Shown: positions 1 through 12,494, counted from the stretch's first letter. The stretch: DNA of 64,000 nt from Actinostola sp. cb2023 (GCA_033675265.1 JAUJYZ010001549.1:62001-126000); one strand, 5' to 3'. Translations and numbers: made by a program. Notes: generated by a model from the letters alone, not told the origin.

Positions 1-379
1 GAGACCACACCTGCTAAGGGGCCGCCAAAACTCAAACAAAAGGAGCGCCAAAACTCAACAAACACTTACTATAGCGTACACCTATAACTATAACTCACGG
101 AACTCCGGTCGGACAAGTTCGTACTTAATAAGTCCAAACCTCGTCGGGTGCCGACGTAGAACGATTTAGCTTTAATATGAAATAAATCATCACTCAAGCT
201 CAAGAATGGTGAGATTAGTGAGGGCGGAAAGGCAGGTGTGTACAACATGCCAACCTATACCAAGATGTTCAACACTTTCGCAAACTCCTTGACTGCAAGG
301 ATGGCTAAAAAGTAAGCTTTAGGCTGCTTCTTGGGAGAGTGCAACTTATCCGAGAGAGTGACAAGAGTACGGGGGATGC

Positions 380-1215
380 AGCCATGCGTTCAAATATAGC
401 CAGGGCTTCGTATATCGACATTCTTGTAAAAGGGACAAAGCAAAGAAAGTGGTCTGTGCTATCAAGGACAAACATTATACTTTAAATACACTGTCGTAAA
501 GAAAACGAGCTTCCGAATAATTTAGAAACGTGAATGATACAACTAACGTAACAGAGTGACGCTCAAAACTTTGAAGAATAACATAATTAGAACACTGTAT
601 CACGCCCAGCTACCATCCCTTGGGTAGTCATGATAAATAAGGGAGCCAAAAAGAAAACGATAAAGAGCCTTATGTAAGGATTAGCCTCATAATTGTTATG
701 ATGAAGCAAAAGGACCCACCCAAGGGATGGCAGCCTGAGCGTCAGTAATCCGACTAGGGTATTAGACACCCTTTCAGGCTACCATAGGCAATGGAAATAT
801 ATTGAAAACAAAACAAAACTGACCAACGGTCGATGAGAGATCCACTAAATTGGGTTAAAGCAAACGGAACTAATAAAACATATACAAAGGGCAGATACAA
901 TTGGGATGAACAATGAGTTCGCAACAAATAAATAAATAAATAAATAATAGAAAAAATAATAGAAAAAATATAAATAAATAAATAAATAAATAGAAATAAT
1001 AATAAAAATAAATAAATAAAGGACTGATTGATTGAAGGAAAAGAATGCAATAAAGCCGCAATCAACGATACTATTGTAAAAGGGACAATGAATGATCGAG
1101 GGCGGTGCCATGAAACAAACATATTGCCATAGTACACTGCCGTAAAGAAACAAACGAGTTTCTGAATATATAATCTAGAACTAGAAATGGTATGACAACC
1201 AACGTAACAGGGGGA
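380..1215. repeat. Diverged interspersed repeat, copies 1-2, with AT-rich tract
   Basis: A segment containing TTGTAAAAGGGACAA, an ACTGCCGTAAAGAAA-like stretch and a final CCAACGTAACAG occurs at about 410-560 (diverged), 1030-1215 and again at 2640-2840. Between the first two copies lies an AATA-rich low-complexity tract (930-1020). Hydrophobic minus-strand ORFs here are products of that tract. No gene is recognisable in positions 1-1300. Confidence 0.6.
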
Positions 1216-1309
1216 ACTAGAAGCTTCGACGAATAATAGAGCTACTCAGCCTGCAAATATTATATAAAAACGAATTGACGGGGAGTGAGAAAGGAGGCAA
1301 TAAATAGTT

Positions 1310-1618
1310 TCCACAAATCTCGTCTTCTTATGCAGAACAATGGCTGCTGAGCCCAGTCATGCAGGACCGGAAAATGAACTAAAAACTGAAAGTATGCATG
1401 GACAAGTTAAATCATTAAACCAGAAATTTGAGCAAATATAACGTCTTCTCCTACCACTGTCTAGTACTGGCTGCTCATCCTTCGGGGAAAATTAACTGCC
1501 TAACATACAAAATCAATCATGAAAACGTGTATGGGAAAATAGATCGTCTTCTCAGACCACTGGCTCCTCAGCCCTCGGAGAAATCTGATTAACTCAGAAG
1601 AGTATGCATGGACAATTC
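1310..1618. repeat. Degenerate units of the 'CGTCT-CTCAGACCACTGG' repeat
   Basis: Units around 1320, 1443 and 1543 share CGTCTTCT, CTGCTCAGCCC and GGGGAAAT-like pieces with the cleaner tandem array at 2866-3290. They look like older, eroded copies of that array. Confidence 0.5.
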
Positions 1619-1925
1619 AATTGCCCTATACCACTATGACGTCAAATCAAAACAATAGGATCATGGTCGCTAGAGGGGGACAAAACAACAACAACACAAA
1701 GGATTTCTCAAATAAATGTATTTTACAGACGGTCTGAAAGCGATAAAAGTCACCAAACACAGTAAATATTGTGGGAAAAGTATCGATGAATATAATATCT
1801 CGAAACTAGGCAATTTGAAATCAAGCGAACCTCAGCAGAGCAGATTTAGTTCAAATTTCTATTGTTCTTCACGATTCTGTCCCCCTCATAAATAAGCCGT
1901 TACGTCATAGTGGTATAGGGCAATT
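1619..1925. mobile_element. Non-autonomous element with 24-bp terminal inverted repeats, copy 1
   Basis: The left end AATTGCCCTATACCACTATG is the reverse complement of the right end CATAGTGGTATAGGGCAATT. The full TIR is about 24 bp and includes ACGTCA. The ~260-bp interior is almost identical to the copy at 31545-31876. It has no coding potential, as expected of a MITE mobilised in trans. Confidence 0.85.
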
Positions 1926-2635
1926 AATAAAACAGGAAACAATGTAAATATATCAATGACAACAGGTGCAATAACGAAGGGTTTCTGGATAGGGAAGATT
2001 GTAGGGACAGGCCTCAGTCAATGCAATATGCAAGTAATGACAAAAGAATGAAGCGATTTAAATACATTACAGTTATGAACTCTTGTCAAAATAAACACAA
2101 AATCAACAAGTGCAGCAAGCTAAACTTGACTTTCCAAAAATACTAATCGGCAATAACATGCTAAACTGGGGTATACGTATGGAACAGATTCGTGCAATAT
2201 ACGTTGACTGAAGATGAATAAACGGACAAGATAACAAATAATCAGGGAAACAAATTAAATAAAGGACCTGGACTTAAATTCACGGTTCAAGGACGTACAA
2301 ACAATGGGAGCTTACAAAAAGCACAGCAAATGAAATGCGGCCAACAAAGATCATTCCCGGCCAACAAATAGGAGGGACTGGCATTCATTAAAACCGGGCT
2401 ACCAAGGGAATAACTGACACTAAAAACAATGGTAGGAAATAAAATGAGTATAGGGGCGTAAAGAGCACGGCTAATATAATAATTATGCAAAACACTAGCA
2501 AACTATGAATATGCGCGGCATAGCAAAAACACACGAAATAGAGCCTAATGAAAGAAAAGTTGGCAATAAGGAAAACTGATAAATACTGCGAGTTCGCAAA
2601 ATAAAATAAAAAAAATAAAAGTAAATTATAAAATA

Positions 2636-2840
2636 AAGGACTGATTGATTCAGTGAAGGAGAAGAATGCAATAAAGCCGCAATAAACGATACTATTGTAA
2701 AAGGGACAATGAATGAGGGCGGTGCCATGAAACAAACATATTGCCACAGTACACTGCCGTAAAAAAAACTGCCGTAAAAAAACAAACGAGTTTCTGAATA
2801 ATTTAGAACTAGAAATGGTATACAACCAACGTAACAAAAA
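2636..2840. repeat. Interspersed repeat, copy 3
   Basis: Near-identical to 1030-1215, including TTGTAAAAGGGACAATGAAT and GGGCGGTGCCATGAAACAAA. A short ACTGCCGTAAAAAAA stretch is duplicated inside this copy. Confidence 0.7.
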
Positions 2841-2865
2841 TAAGTCGTAAAAAAAAAATCAAAAA

Positions 2866-3290
2866 AAATCGTCTACTCAGACCACTGGCTTCTCAGCACT
2901 CGGGGAAATTGACTCATAAGAGTATACATGGACAGACAACTCACTATTAAAACTGGGATTTGGGCAAATAAATCGTCTACTCAGACCACTGGCTTCTCAG
3001 CCCTCGAGGAAATTGACTCATAAGAGTATACATGGACAGACAATTCACTATTAAAACTGGGATTTGGGCAAATAAATCGTCTGCTCAGACCACTGGCTTC
3101 TCAGCCCTCGGGGAAATTGACTCATAAGAGGCAAATAAATCGTCTGCTCAGACCACTGGCTTCTCAGCCCTCGGGGAAATTGACTCATAAGAGGTAAATA
3201 AATCGTTTGCTCAGACCACTGGCTTCTCAGCCCTCGGGGAGAGCACAAAAATGGGCAGGGGAACAATATCGTCTACTCAGACCTAAGCGT
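2866..3290. repeat. Tandem repeat, ~60-105 bp units
   Basis: Five successive units begin near 2870, 2968, 3077, 3138 and 3202 with the core TCAGACCACTGGCTTCTCAG followed by CCTCGGGGAAATTGACTCAT. Two units are longer because they keep a GTATACATGGACAGACAATT segment. Related eroded units continue to about 3470. Minus-strand ORFs with a repeated LRSQWSEQTIYLP peptide are products of the array. Confidence 0.8.
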
Positions 3291-3948
3291 TGTTCAGCAT
3301 AAACGGGATCGGAAAGGTTACGCGGGAACCGAAGGGAAGAGCTCGTTAGGGCATAACATTGTCTTCTCAGACCTCAATTACTATCGATATATACTGGGGC
3401 ATAGGTGTCTACACAGACCTAAATTATTACACCGATACAGGAGCATATTATTGTCTTCGTAGACCTCAATTACAACCGAAACAGGCCGGGGCATATAGTT
3501 TTAGTCGCCGATACATTATAAAATTAGGGAAGGAACCGAGGAAGCAACGTTCTGTGAGCAAATAAAAATTCACTAGGAGTTAAAACGGCAACAAAACCGG
3601 GTGAGCGAGAGGAGGAAGGTTGACGACAATATTGAACGAACAGGACGAGGGAAGGGATTCTAAGACCTCTAAGAGAAACACGAGCGGGGATGGGAAAGGG
3701 TTCACATAGCAAGTTACCTATAACTGAGGAGCAGGGGCTTCAAGAATTACCAAAACTTAAGCCTACAACACGTTGATAGGAACTTGTTCTTGCTCAGCCA
3801 TGACGATGTGCACTGAAGGCTAGTTACTTGAATTGGGCAGAGTTGATTAGTGGGCGTTCCTTATATACTCGCTCTGCAAGGGACTGGTGCGAATGTGTGT
3901 TAGAATTTCTTGAAACTACAACTACTGAGTGCAACGCGAGAAAAATGT

Positions 3949-6900
3949 TCAGTCACTCCCCAGTTTACGATTAGTTTCGTTGTACTTTCTTTCTAGCAAG
4001 TGCAATTTCTTCAATGGCTCTTTCATTGCTCCTGTAGCACCACTTTCCGGCCAATTTTCAAAAAGTCTTTGTTTGCAGCTGTAGCATTCGAAAACAAATG
4101 TGCTCAGATAGTACGATCCCGCTTTTATATGCATTCTGTAGTTATCGCAATCTACATGGTTATTGGCAAAGAGTCGATAGACATCTCCCACAAGATCGAA
4201 GCACGTCGAGTAATACTGGTCCAAAACTTCCTCCAGTGTTTTGATTCTTTCAGTACATATCTGTACCTTCACCTCGGGACTGATGTCGGCATAATGTGTG
4301 TCGTTCTCTATGGTAGACATGGGCAACGACTTAGCTTCTTCTACGCATTTTAACTTCATGATATCGTTGAGCCCGAAACGATCCGCCAATTGGCAGAGGT
4401 GAAGACAGTTTGCTTTGCATACATTTGACGACATGAATTCGGTGCATAGTTTTTTGACATCCTCCATTTGATATTCATCAGCGAGCTTCAGTAGAAATTC
4501 AAAGTTCTCGTCTGTTAGGAAGAAGAAAATAACAGACAAATATCGAGAAATTGAATTGGAGAAAAGGAAAAAGAAATAATAGAAAAGAGAAGGAAATGAG
4601 GGGTAATGACTAAGGAGGAATCAGGGAAGAGTTAATATTAATTATAATTAATGATAATTATACAAGAAATAATAGAAAAGAGAAGGAAATGAGGGGTAAT
4701 GACTAAGGAGGAATCAGGGAAGAGTTAATATTAATTATAATTAATGATAATTATACAAGAAATAATAGAAAAGAGAAGGAAATGAGGGGTAATGACTAAG
4801 GAGGAATCAGGGAAAAGTTAATATTAATGATAATTAATGATAATTATACAAGAAATAATAGAAAAGAGAAGGAAATGAGGGGTAATGACTAAGGAGGAAT
4901 CAGGGAAAAGTTAATGATAATTATAATTAATGATAATTATACAAGAAATAATAGAAAAGAGAAGGAAATGAGGGGTAATGACTAAGGAGGAATCAGGGAA
5001 AAGTTAATATTAATTATAATTAATGATAATTATACAAGAAATAATAGAAAAGAGAAGGAAATGAGGGGTAATGACTAAGGAGGAATCAGGGAAAAGTTAA
5101 TGATAATTATAATTAATGATAATTATACAAGAAATAATAGAAAAGAGAAAAATGAGGGGTAATGACTAAGGAGGAATCAGGGAAAAGTTAATATTAATTA
5201 TAATTAATGATAATTATACAAGAAATAATAGAAAAGAGAAGGAAATGAGGGGTAATGACTAAGGAGGAATCAGGGAAGAGTTAATATTAATTGTAATTAA
5301 TGATAATTATACAAGAAATAATAGAAAAGAGAAGGAAATGAGGGGTAATGACTAAGGAGGAATCAGGGAAAAGTTAATATTAATGATAATTAATGATAAT
5401 AATACAAGAAATAATAGAAAAGAGAAGGAAATGAGGGGTAATGACTAAGGAGGAATCAGGGAAGAGTTAATATTAATTTATAATTATTAATGATAATTAT
5501 ACAAGAAATAATAGAAAAGAGAAGGAAATGAGGGGTAATGACTAAGGAGGAATCAGGGAAAAGTAAATGATAATGATAATTAATGATAATTATACAAGAG
5601 TTCAGAAAGGCGAAGAAAAACACACGGGAATTTAGAGGAGGAAAATTCGATTGATTCCCAGAGATGAGAGGGACAAAGGGGACGCAGACACATTAGTGGA
5701 TAATGGGAGAGACACAAAGGGCATGCAAGGAAGAATCATTCTCGAGCTCGTACCCAGAGCTCCTCCGTCGTTCCCTCTATACTACCAAGGAGGAGGCTTT
5801 TGGGTGAGGTCTTCATGTAGCTGCACGAAATGTCTTTACACACATATTGTCCTGACTATGTGTCCCTGTCTTGCTCCTTTAGTAGAATTGAAGCATGCAG
5901 CTTGTATTCACGCATGATCAACGCAGTAACGCGTTGACGTGAATACAAGCTGCTTCGTTCTACTAGAAAGGACGCGTCATAGGCAGCCCAAGCAATGGTT
6001 TTGTACAGTGATTTGAGTCTTTTTTGTGTATTAAAAAAAAGGCTGAAATCTAGCCAAGAGAGCATAAAAAATAACATGTAATTTTTTAAGTACCGATATT
6101 CTGAAGTAGAGAAAATATGGTAAATATCAGGGTATGCAACATTGAAATTTGCCATTTTTTGAGAAATTGGGAAACAATCACTCATTTCCACATAATAATT
6201 ACCACAATAAAATATTTTTGATAGATTTCAATTTTATTTGAAAGCAGTTATTTTTACAAAACATATTAGTATATTTTACCAGTGAACATACAGTGGTATA
6301 CAAATTACAATCTTTGTTATATTTCTTTATCCTGGTAAATTGGTGATAAATTCCATAATTTTTCTCTGGTCGAAGCCCAAAATGTGTTCGGAAATTTCCG
6401 AACACATTTTCAAAAATACATGGTAAATAGTAACACTGAGTGGCCGAAGCCCAAAATGTGTTCGGAAATTTCCGAACACATTTTCAAAAATACATGGTAA
6501 ATAGTAACACTGAGTGGACGAAGCCCAAAATGTGTTCGGAAATTTCCGAACACATTTTCAAAAATACATGGCAAAATAGTAACACTGAGTGGACGAAGCC
6601 TGAAATGTGTTCGGAAATTTCCAAGCACATTTTCAAAAATATATGGCAAAATAGTAACAGTGAGTGGACGAAGCCCGAAATGTGTTCGGAAATGTCCGAA
6701 CACATTTTCAAAAATACATGGTAAAATAGTAACACTGAGTGGACGAAGCCCGAAATGTGTTCGGAAATTTCCGAACACATTTTCAAAAATACATGGTAAA
6801 ATAGTAACAGAGTCGACGAAGCCCAAAATGTGTTCGGAAATTTCCGAGCACATGTTCTATTATACATTAATAATAATTATATTATTAGTATTATTATTAC

Positions 6901-9900
6901 ATGTATGGTTATTAAATTATTGTGGTAAAATTCTAAAACTCAATGGCCGAAGCCAAGACTAGATACATAAAAATACTAATAAGGTATAAATAAAATGTAT
7001 CAATACTGCACATATATATTTTGTACAGACTGTTCTCTTAGCTACATGTAGCTAGCTATAGCTTCATCCATTTGTACAGCACCATGATTTGTTAGATTTG
7101 TTCATGCTTCACTCTATTGAAGAAAAACATACAAAAGTGTTTAAATATGAAATCAAAATTGTAAAAACTTAGGCAAAGTAAACCACGGCATGTAAAATAC
7201 ATGGTATACATGTACTTATTTATAATATTATAAACTATATGTGTATGTGTACATTGTACATGTACCTCCCAAGAACGTGCGATTTGATTGGTTGCTGAGC
7301 GTGCATTATTTTTGTATAGATGCACAGCGCAGCGAAAAGAAAGCAGAAAGCCTGACAGTGTTTAAAACTAGTTTTATATTATAAAGCGAATAGAAGTTGA
7401 CTCTCTGTGCTTCTACATGTATACAAAAATAATGCACTTCTGAGGTCTTGAAAGCAGCTGAATGCACTTGTATTCCGCTCGTGCATCCACTAGCAGCTTT
7501 CAAGTATTTTTGTATAGAAGCATGGAGAGTCATCTTCTATTATTTAATTATAAAATAAGTACATGTATGATATAACGTGAGCTCTGATTGGCCAAAGGAT
7601 GCATAATGTGCATGTTCTGTGAGAGCATACGCACAGTGCACATGCGTGCAGATATTCAAACATTTTTGCAACGAATAAAATTAAAAACTTGCTTTAAAAT
7701 CATACTTGTAATTTATAAACAAAATAGAAAACGCGGTAGTTGTGCTCTATCGAGTTATAAGCACTTGGGAATTGAAAGAAGACTCGAGAAGCGCGAGAAG
7801 CACGCTCGAGGGTATCTCCTAACACTTCTTTCATCTTCTTCCAATTCCTGCGTGCTTCTATAGATAACTCGATAGAGCATGCTGCCTCGTTTTCTATTTC
7901 TTCAATATATATATAGTTAATTGCATAATCGTTGTCCGGTTGAAAATCATAAATCATAGAAGCTGAGACCGCAAGAATGGATGGGAAATCAGTTCATGAC
8001 CCACATTGCATACAGATAAATTCAATGTTCTCATAGTTTTGAAGGTATATGAGCTATTTAACTAAGATCCTACAAGTCTGGATAAAAATGTCGATCATTT
8101 TACAGGGTTATTTGAGAGTTTTAATTTCCCAGAATTCCTTTTGGTCATAGCTTTCATGATTTTCAACCCGACAATGAGTATGCAATAAGCTATATACACA
8201 ATATAGAGTGATGGCACTAAGCTGTGAAACAGATATTAGCCATGTAGATATTAATAAACTGTAATTCCATTGTTTTCTTTTGTTTTGACTATTTATAGTC
8301 ATACATTTGTAACATCATCATAATAACTGATAACAGTAATAATAAAAATTGTATACACATGTATGTATATTATGGAAGGAAAACTAATAGATAAGTTACA
8401 TGTAAGCTTATTTATATTTATATACACAACAACGTCCGTTGGACGTTAAGCGGGGCAATTCGAATATGTCGATCCCTTTATTATTGGTAGTGGGGGAAGA
8501 AACACCAGCACACTTGGGACTTATTTGTAAGGATGGCTACATGAATGGTATTTCATTACCGTTATGGGCTTTTGTATCTGGCATGTACGTATCATCTCGT
8601 CCATCGACATCAGGAAGGAGTATTAAAGTTTACAACTTGGAAAATTTCAGCTTGTCATCAGTCTGCTTTATCATCAGTTCTAATACACTTTCCTGGGTTC
8701 ATTGTACGATTTGTCTGCTCGTTTTCCAACTGTTGTGCAGGCTGGTTAGCTTTGAGACCTCTGCTGTAGTTCGTTGTATTCTTATCGCCAGTAAATACGA
8801 CGAATTACCCGAAAGGAAAAAGCACAGAACAAACCGTCAACAACATGGCGGACACGAGAATAACTAAAAACAGTCAGGCGTTGCACGACTAGCTCCATAT
8901 TTGGAATATATCCCCTGCAGCGCTGCACTCTGATTGGCTTAGAACACGGTTTTGAATTCTTGTGAGCGCCATTTTGTCATTCTTCGGTTGAGCAACGAAC
9001 ATACAATGTAAAACGTGCAGTGGAAACTGTCAGCCGAATAACCACTCTTTTCTTCTACTAAATCCCTGGAGAACGACATGGACCAATTGACATGTGTGGC
9101 AGAGTGTTGTTTCTTGACAAACATGCGGGATTCAAGAAAGTGTGCTGCTTTCACAAGGTAAGATTCGATCGATCCTTTAATACATTAAGCCTTTAATATT
9201 AAATATAGGAATGAATGAAGCCATTCATTGATTCAAAAAGCATTCTTCAAACACATGCCAAAAGGCCTGATGTACAGTAATCCAGATCAAAGAATGCTTA
9301 GATTATAAACAAACCAATGCTTTGTTTAATACTTTGCTAAAAACAGTAAATAAGCCTCAGGTTTATTAATTGAAACAGAACAAGTTTACCCTGCTAGATG
9401 AGTAGATCAGACAGAGGCTCCTTTTATATCCCATCCCTTTCTTACATGTATATATATTTATGTTACATGTGTGATCTCTTCTTGATACATAATTGTTGAA
9501 GAGTAATAAAGTAGATGTACACATGTAGATGTTCTTCAGAGATTTGAACTGATTTATTACCTGCATGTAGGGTTAAAAAAGGAAAGAAACCATACATGTA
9601 CAATGTATCTACTGATTATTTCAGTTGTTATGTATGATGTTTTAAAACAACTTATACAAATAATTATTATTATACTTATATAATAATTATTATTATTATG
9701 AGTGTATTTCATAGAGGTTATTCAGTATATTGTGTATACAGTGTATACATGTACATGTATATCGTAGAATCCCGGTTATAAGCCCTGGGCTTAAATAAGG
9801 GTTTGTGGTGGGCTTATGCATCTATCAGCGGCTTCCCGGTGGGGTCGACCCCCGGGGCACCCACGGGAACCCAGGGGGATTTGTCGAGATTTTCAGAAAA

Positions 9901-12422
9901 AAGCTGTTATTGCTAATTCATTGTAAGAATTTATCAACAAAGGTACCATGGTACATGTGTGGAGATCAGTAAAAATAACTCAGCAAAATTGTTCCCTTTG
10001 TTGTCAGTTATATCAATGGTCTGGAGTCCTTATGTTTAGCACTGGGGTGGGGATATGTCAAAAATTTATGTCCCACACCCAGAGGTATTTGATGAAGTTT
10101 GATAGGGCATTTGGACAAATCCCCCAGTCCCCGGGGGTCGACCCCTGGGGGAAGCCGCTGATAGATGCATTATAATCGGGGCTTACAACCAGGGGGCTTA
10201 TAAAAGCGGAGGAAAATAACCTCTGAAATCCATTCTATTTAAAGAAACAATGTTTATAATCGTGACCATTTTAGTTAAACAGTGTTCATACAACAATAAC
10301 AGCTCAGAAAAAACTATAATCTGAGTGGATTTTCAAGCAATGAGCTACCGTATACTACTGTCTCATTTGCTACAATGTACATGTACATACACCTATAATT
10401 GCTTGATTATTGTTTCCTGTATATGGTACCCTGTATGGGGAGGAGTAAATGAAGGGGGCCTATAACCGGGGGGCTTATAACCGGGAGAGCTTATAACCGT
10501 GAAGGCTTATAACCGGGAGGAAATTTCTGTTAGCAGACAGGTGGGCTTATAAACGGGGGGGGGGGGGGGGGGGGGGGGGGGGTGGGGCTTATAACCGGGA
10601 TTCTATGGTATAAGTATACCATGTATTTCACATATCACGGTTAACTTTGCCTAAGTTTTTACAATTTTGATTTCATGTTTAAACACTTTTGTATGTTTTT
10701 CTTCAATAGAGTAAAGCATGAACAAATCTAACAAATCATGGTGCTGGACAAATGGATGAAGCTATAGCTAGCTACAATGTACATGTAGCTAAGAGAACAG
10801 TCTGTACAAAATATATGTGCAGTATATGGATACATTTTTATTTATACCTTATTAGTATTTTTATGTATCTAGTCTTGCTTCGGCCATTGAGTTTTAGAAT
10901 TTTACCATATACATGGTGATTTAGAAAATGTGTTCGGCTTCGGCCACTCTGTGTTACTATTTTACCATGTATTTTTGAAAATGTGTTTGGAATTTTCCGA
11001 ACACATTTCGGGCTTCGTCCACTCAGTGTTACTATTTTGCCATGTATTTTTGAAAATGTGTTCGGAAATTTCCGAACACATTTCGGGCTTCGCCACTCAG
11101 TGTTACTATTTTGCCATGTATTTTTGAAAATGTGTTCGGAAATTTCCGATCACATTTCGGGCTTCGTCCACTCACTGTTACTATTTTACCATGTATTTTT
11201 GAAAATGTGTTTGGAAATTTCCGAACACATTTCGGGCTTCGTCCACTCAGTCTTACTATTTTACCATGTAATTTTGGGCTTCGGCCACTCAGTCTTACTA
11301 TTTTACCATATATTTTTGAAAATGTGTTCGGAAATTTCCGAACACATTTTGGGCTTTGTATGGTGTATAAAGTATTCTTCACATCAACTATGTACCACAG
11401 GGTTTAAAACAACATATTTAAAATCAATTCAACCAGTTTTTATATTGTAGTAAAAGTTATAGAAAATCAATGAGAAATTTGCCATTGACCATTGGTACAT
11501 TTATATCATAAACTCTCTGATTGTTGACATTCTTTGTAATTTGGTAAGAAAAGAACCCAATAGTATTGAAATAAAACATTGACCTATTTGTATGTGTTTG
11601 GTGAGATTTATTCTAATCACTTGCTGTTCTTGCTGACTTTGGAAACTTTGGTTGAAATATGAAGGAATTTGAGAAATTCCTGCCATCACATCGGTAAAAA
11701 ATAGTGTGTTTACGACAAATTTTGCCAAAATGTCTACTTCAGAATATCGGAACTTAAAAAATTACGTGTTAATATGGTCTCTTGATCTAGCCCAATGCAG
11801 TCTACAAAATACCCAAAACAACGTTGTATATTCGGGTATGTTAAAAGTTATTATATTTTGATTTTTATAATTTTCGACCCTGTTCTTTCACTGTACAAAA
11901 CCATTGCTTGGGCTGCCTGTGGACGCGTTGACCAGTTGACGCCTTATACAAGCTCCTTCGTTCTACTAGAGAGCAAGACAGGGGCAATACGTGTGTCATG
12001 ATATTTCGTGCAGCTACATAAGACCTTACCCAAGCTTTTTGGTACGAGAATGATCTAGAATACCATGCAATATGATATCATTACTTACGCGTGACACTTT
12101 GTTTGTACTTGAAACAAATCAGATTAAGAAGCACCTCGACCTCGTCAGCACGTTTCCCTGGCAACGGGATTTCCAACGCTGTCAGTTTCTCTTTAAAATC
12201 AGAAGTGAACATAGCTTCAAACACAGGGGACGAAATTGACAAGATGCACTTGTGGGCATAGAATCTTCGTCCCTCAACGATGAGCACTACATCGCTAAAG
12301 TGCCAAGGGGACGAAAAGGCACCACTAGGCTCATGTGATTCATGTGAATCAGACTCAGCTGATTCTTCATCAGAATTAGGTATTTTGGCAGCAGGTTCTT
12401 CAGAAGCCGAAATGGTAGACAT
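3949..12422 (-). CDS. BTB/POZ domain protein, gene A (two exons, long intron)
   Basis: Exon 1 runs 12422-12089 and exon 2 runs 4511-3949, giving 298 codons before the stop. Exon 1 has an acidic Ser/Glu-rich leader and then the BTB core SSPWHFSDVVLIVEGRRFYA and EIPLPGKRADE. It ends at a GTAAGT donor in phase 1. Exon 2 follows a TAACAG acceptor and continues NFEFLLKLADEYQMEDVKKL, a BACK-like helical region and a C-terminal cysteine motif (FECYSCKQRL). The same split and phase recur in the other four family members. BTB domains dimerise and often act as CUL3 adaptors; the partner here is unknown. The 7.6 kb intron carries a minisatellite and a giant fold-back element. Pairing of the two exons is inferred from phase, strand and absence of another candidate. 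Confidence 0.8.
4562..5597. repeat. 93-bp minisatellite, about 11 copies
   Basis: The unit contains AGGGGTAATGACTAAGGAGG, AATCAGGGAAAAGTTAA and an AT-rich TTAATGATAATTATACAAG part. GAGGGGTAAT recurs at 4598, 4691 and 4784, which fixes the 93-bp period. Units differ mainly in the number of TTAAT/GATAAT steps. It lies just inside the intron of BTB gene A, next to exon 2. Confidence 0.95.
6360..6865. repeat. 74-bp tandem array built on a palindrome (left arm)
   Basis: About seven units (starts 6371, 6445 and so on) carry the perfect palindrome TGTTCGGAAATTTCCGAACA followed by AAAATACATGGTAAAATAGT and a CACTGAGTGGACGAAGCC segment. The reverse-complement array is at 10925-11360. ORFs of repeated CSEISEH peptides on both strands come from this palindromic unit and are not genes. 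Confidence 0.9.
7738..7885. repeat. Short inverted repeat in fold-back centre
   Basis: GTGCTCTATCGAGTTATA near 7741 pairs with TAACTCGATAGAGCATG near 7865, and GAATTGAAAGAAGACTC pairs loosely with the TTCTTCCAATTC stretch. A further small inverted pair (GCATTATTTTTGTATA at 7303, TATACAAAAATAATGCA at 7420) lies upstream. Nothing coding is evident around them. Confidence 0.6.
9078..9157 (+). other. Candidate short first coding exon in fold-back centre
   Basis: An ATG opens 26 codons with several cysteines (MDQLTCVAECCFL, then RKCAAF) and runs into a consensus donor AAG|GTAAGA at 9157/9158. The length and early C-x3-C spacing vaguely recall the start of a THAP zinc finger, but the rest of such a domain is not found downstream. 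It could be an exon of an element-borne gene, an old host exon or chance. Confidence 0.25.
9765..10205. repeat. Inverted-repeat element (CAGCGGCTTCC... / ...GGAAGCCGCTG)
   Basis: GCATCTATCAGCGGCTTCCC followed by GGTCGACCCCCGG near 9818-9858 is mirrored by the CCGGGGGTCGACC / GGAAGCCGCTGATAGATGC region at 10130-10168. It is bordered by GGTTATAAGCCC / GGCTTATAA sequences like those at 10440-10610. Confidence 0.65.
10440..10612. repeat. 'GGCTTATAACCGGG' repeats with poly-G tract
   Basis: Four to five copies of GGCTTATAACCGGGAG-like units surround an uninterrupted G run of about 27 bases starting near 10555. The same motif with poly-G occurs at 26800-26925. The G-run length is likely unreliable. 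Confidence 0.75.
10925..11360. repeat. 74-bp palindromic tandem array (right arm)
   Basis: About six units in reverse orientation to the array at 6360-6865, again with TGTTCGGAAATTTCCGAACA and TTCGTCCACTCAGTGTTACT. One unit (about 11260-11285) lacks the palindrome, showing contraction by unequal exchange. Confidence 0.9.
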
Positions 12423-12494
12423 CTTGTTGTAGTGTCAGCGTTTCTCTTTTGAATAGAGCTTTGACTGATGATTCACCTACAAAACAGTAAATAG

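Larger units (their letters stand above)
5732..12056. mobile_element. Giant fold-back element with ~1.45 kb inverted arms
   Basis: The left arm (about 5732-7215) and right arm (about 10610-12056) are imperfect reverse complements over their whole length. Matching landmarks, in outside-in order, are: a GTAGCTGCACGAAAT segment (5818/12008); GCAGCCCAAGCAATGGTTTT (5984/11893); a CCGATATTCTGAAGTAGA segment (6093/11738); a 74-bp tandem array; an AGCTATAGCTAGCTA region (7050/10765); and a region containing AACTTAGGCAAAGT (7165/10645). The 3.4 kb centre has no transposase that I recognise. Long TIRs built on internal tandem repeats are the hallmark of Foldback-type elements. It sits wholly inside the intron of BTB gene A. 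Confidence 0.75.

Noticed and set aside
754..1153. Membrane-protein-like minus ORFs rich in Phe, Tyr and Ile
   Set aside because: They span an AATA-rich tract and a repeat also found at 2640-2840; composition alone makes them look hydrophobic.
6410..6867. Repetitive ORFs on both strands (CSEISEH, FRTHFGL)
   Set aside because: They come from the palindromic 74-bp units, which read alike on either strand.
8439..8867. 142-codon plus-strand ORF in the fold-back centre
   Set aside because: No domain recognisable, an overlapping 74-codon ORF in another frame, and no splice context; judged chance.
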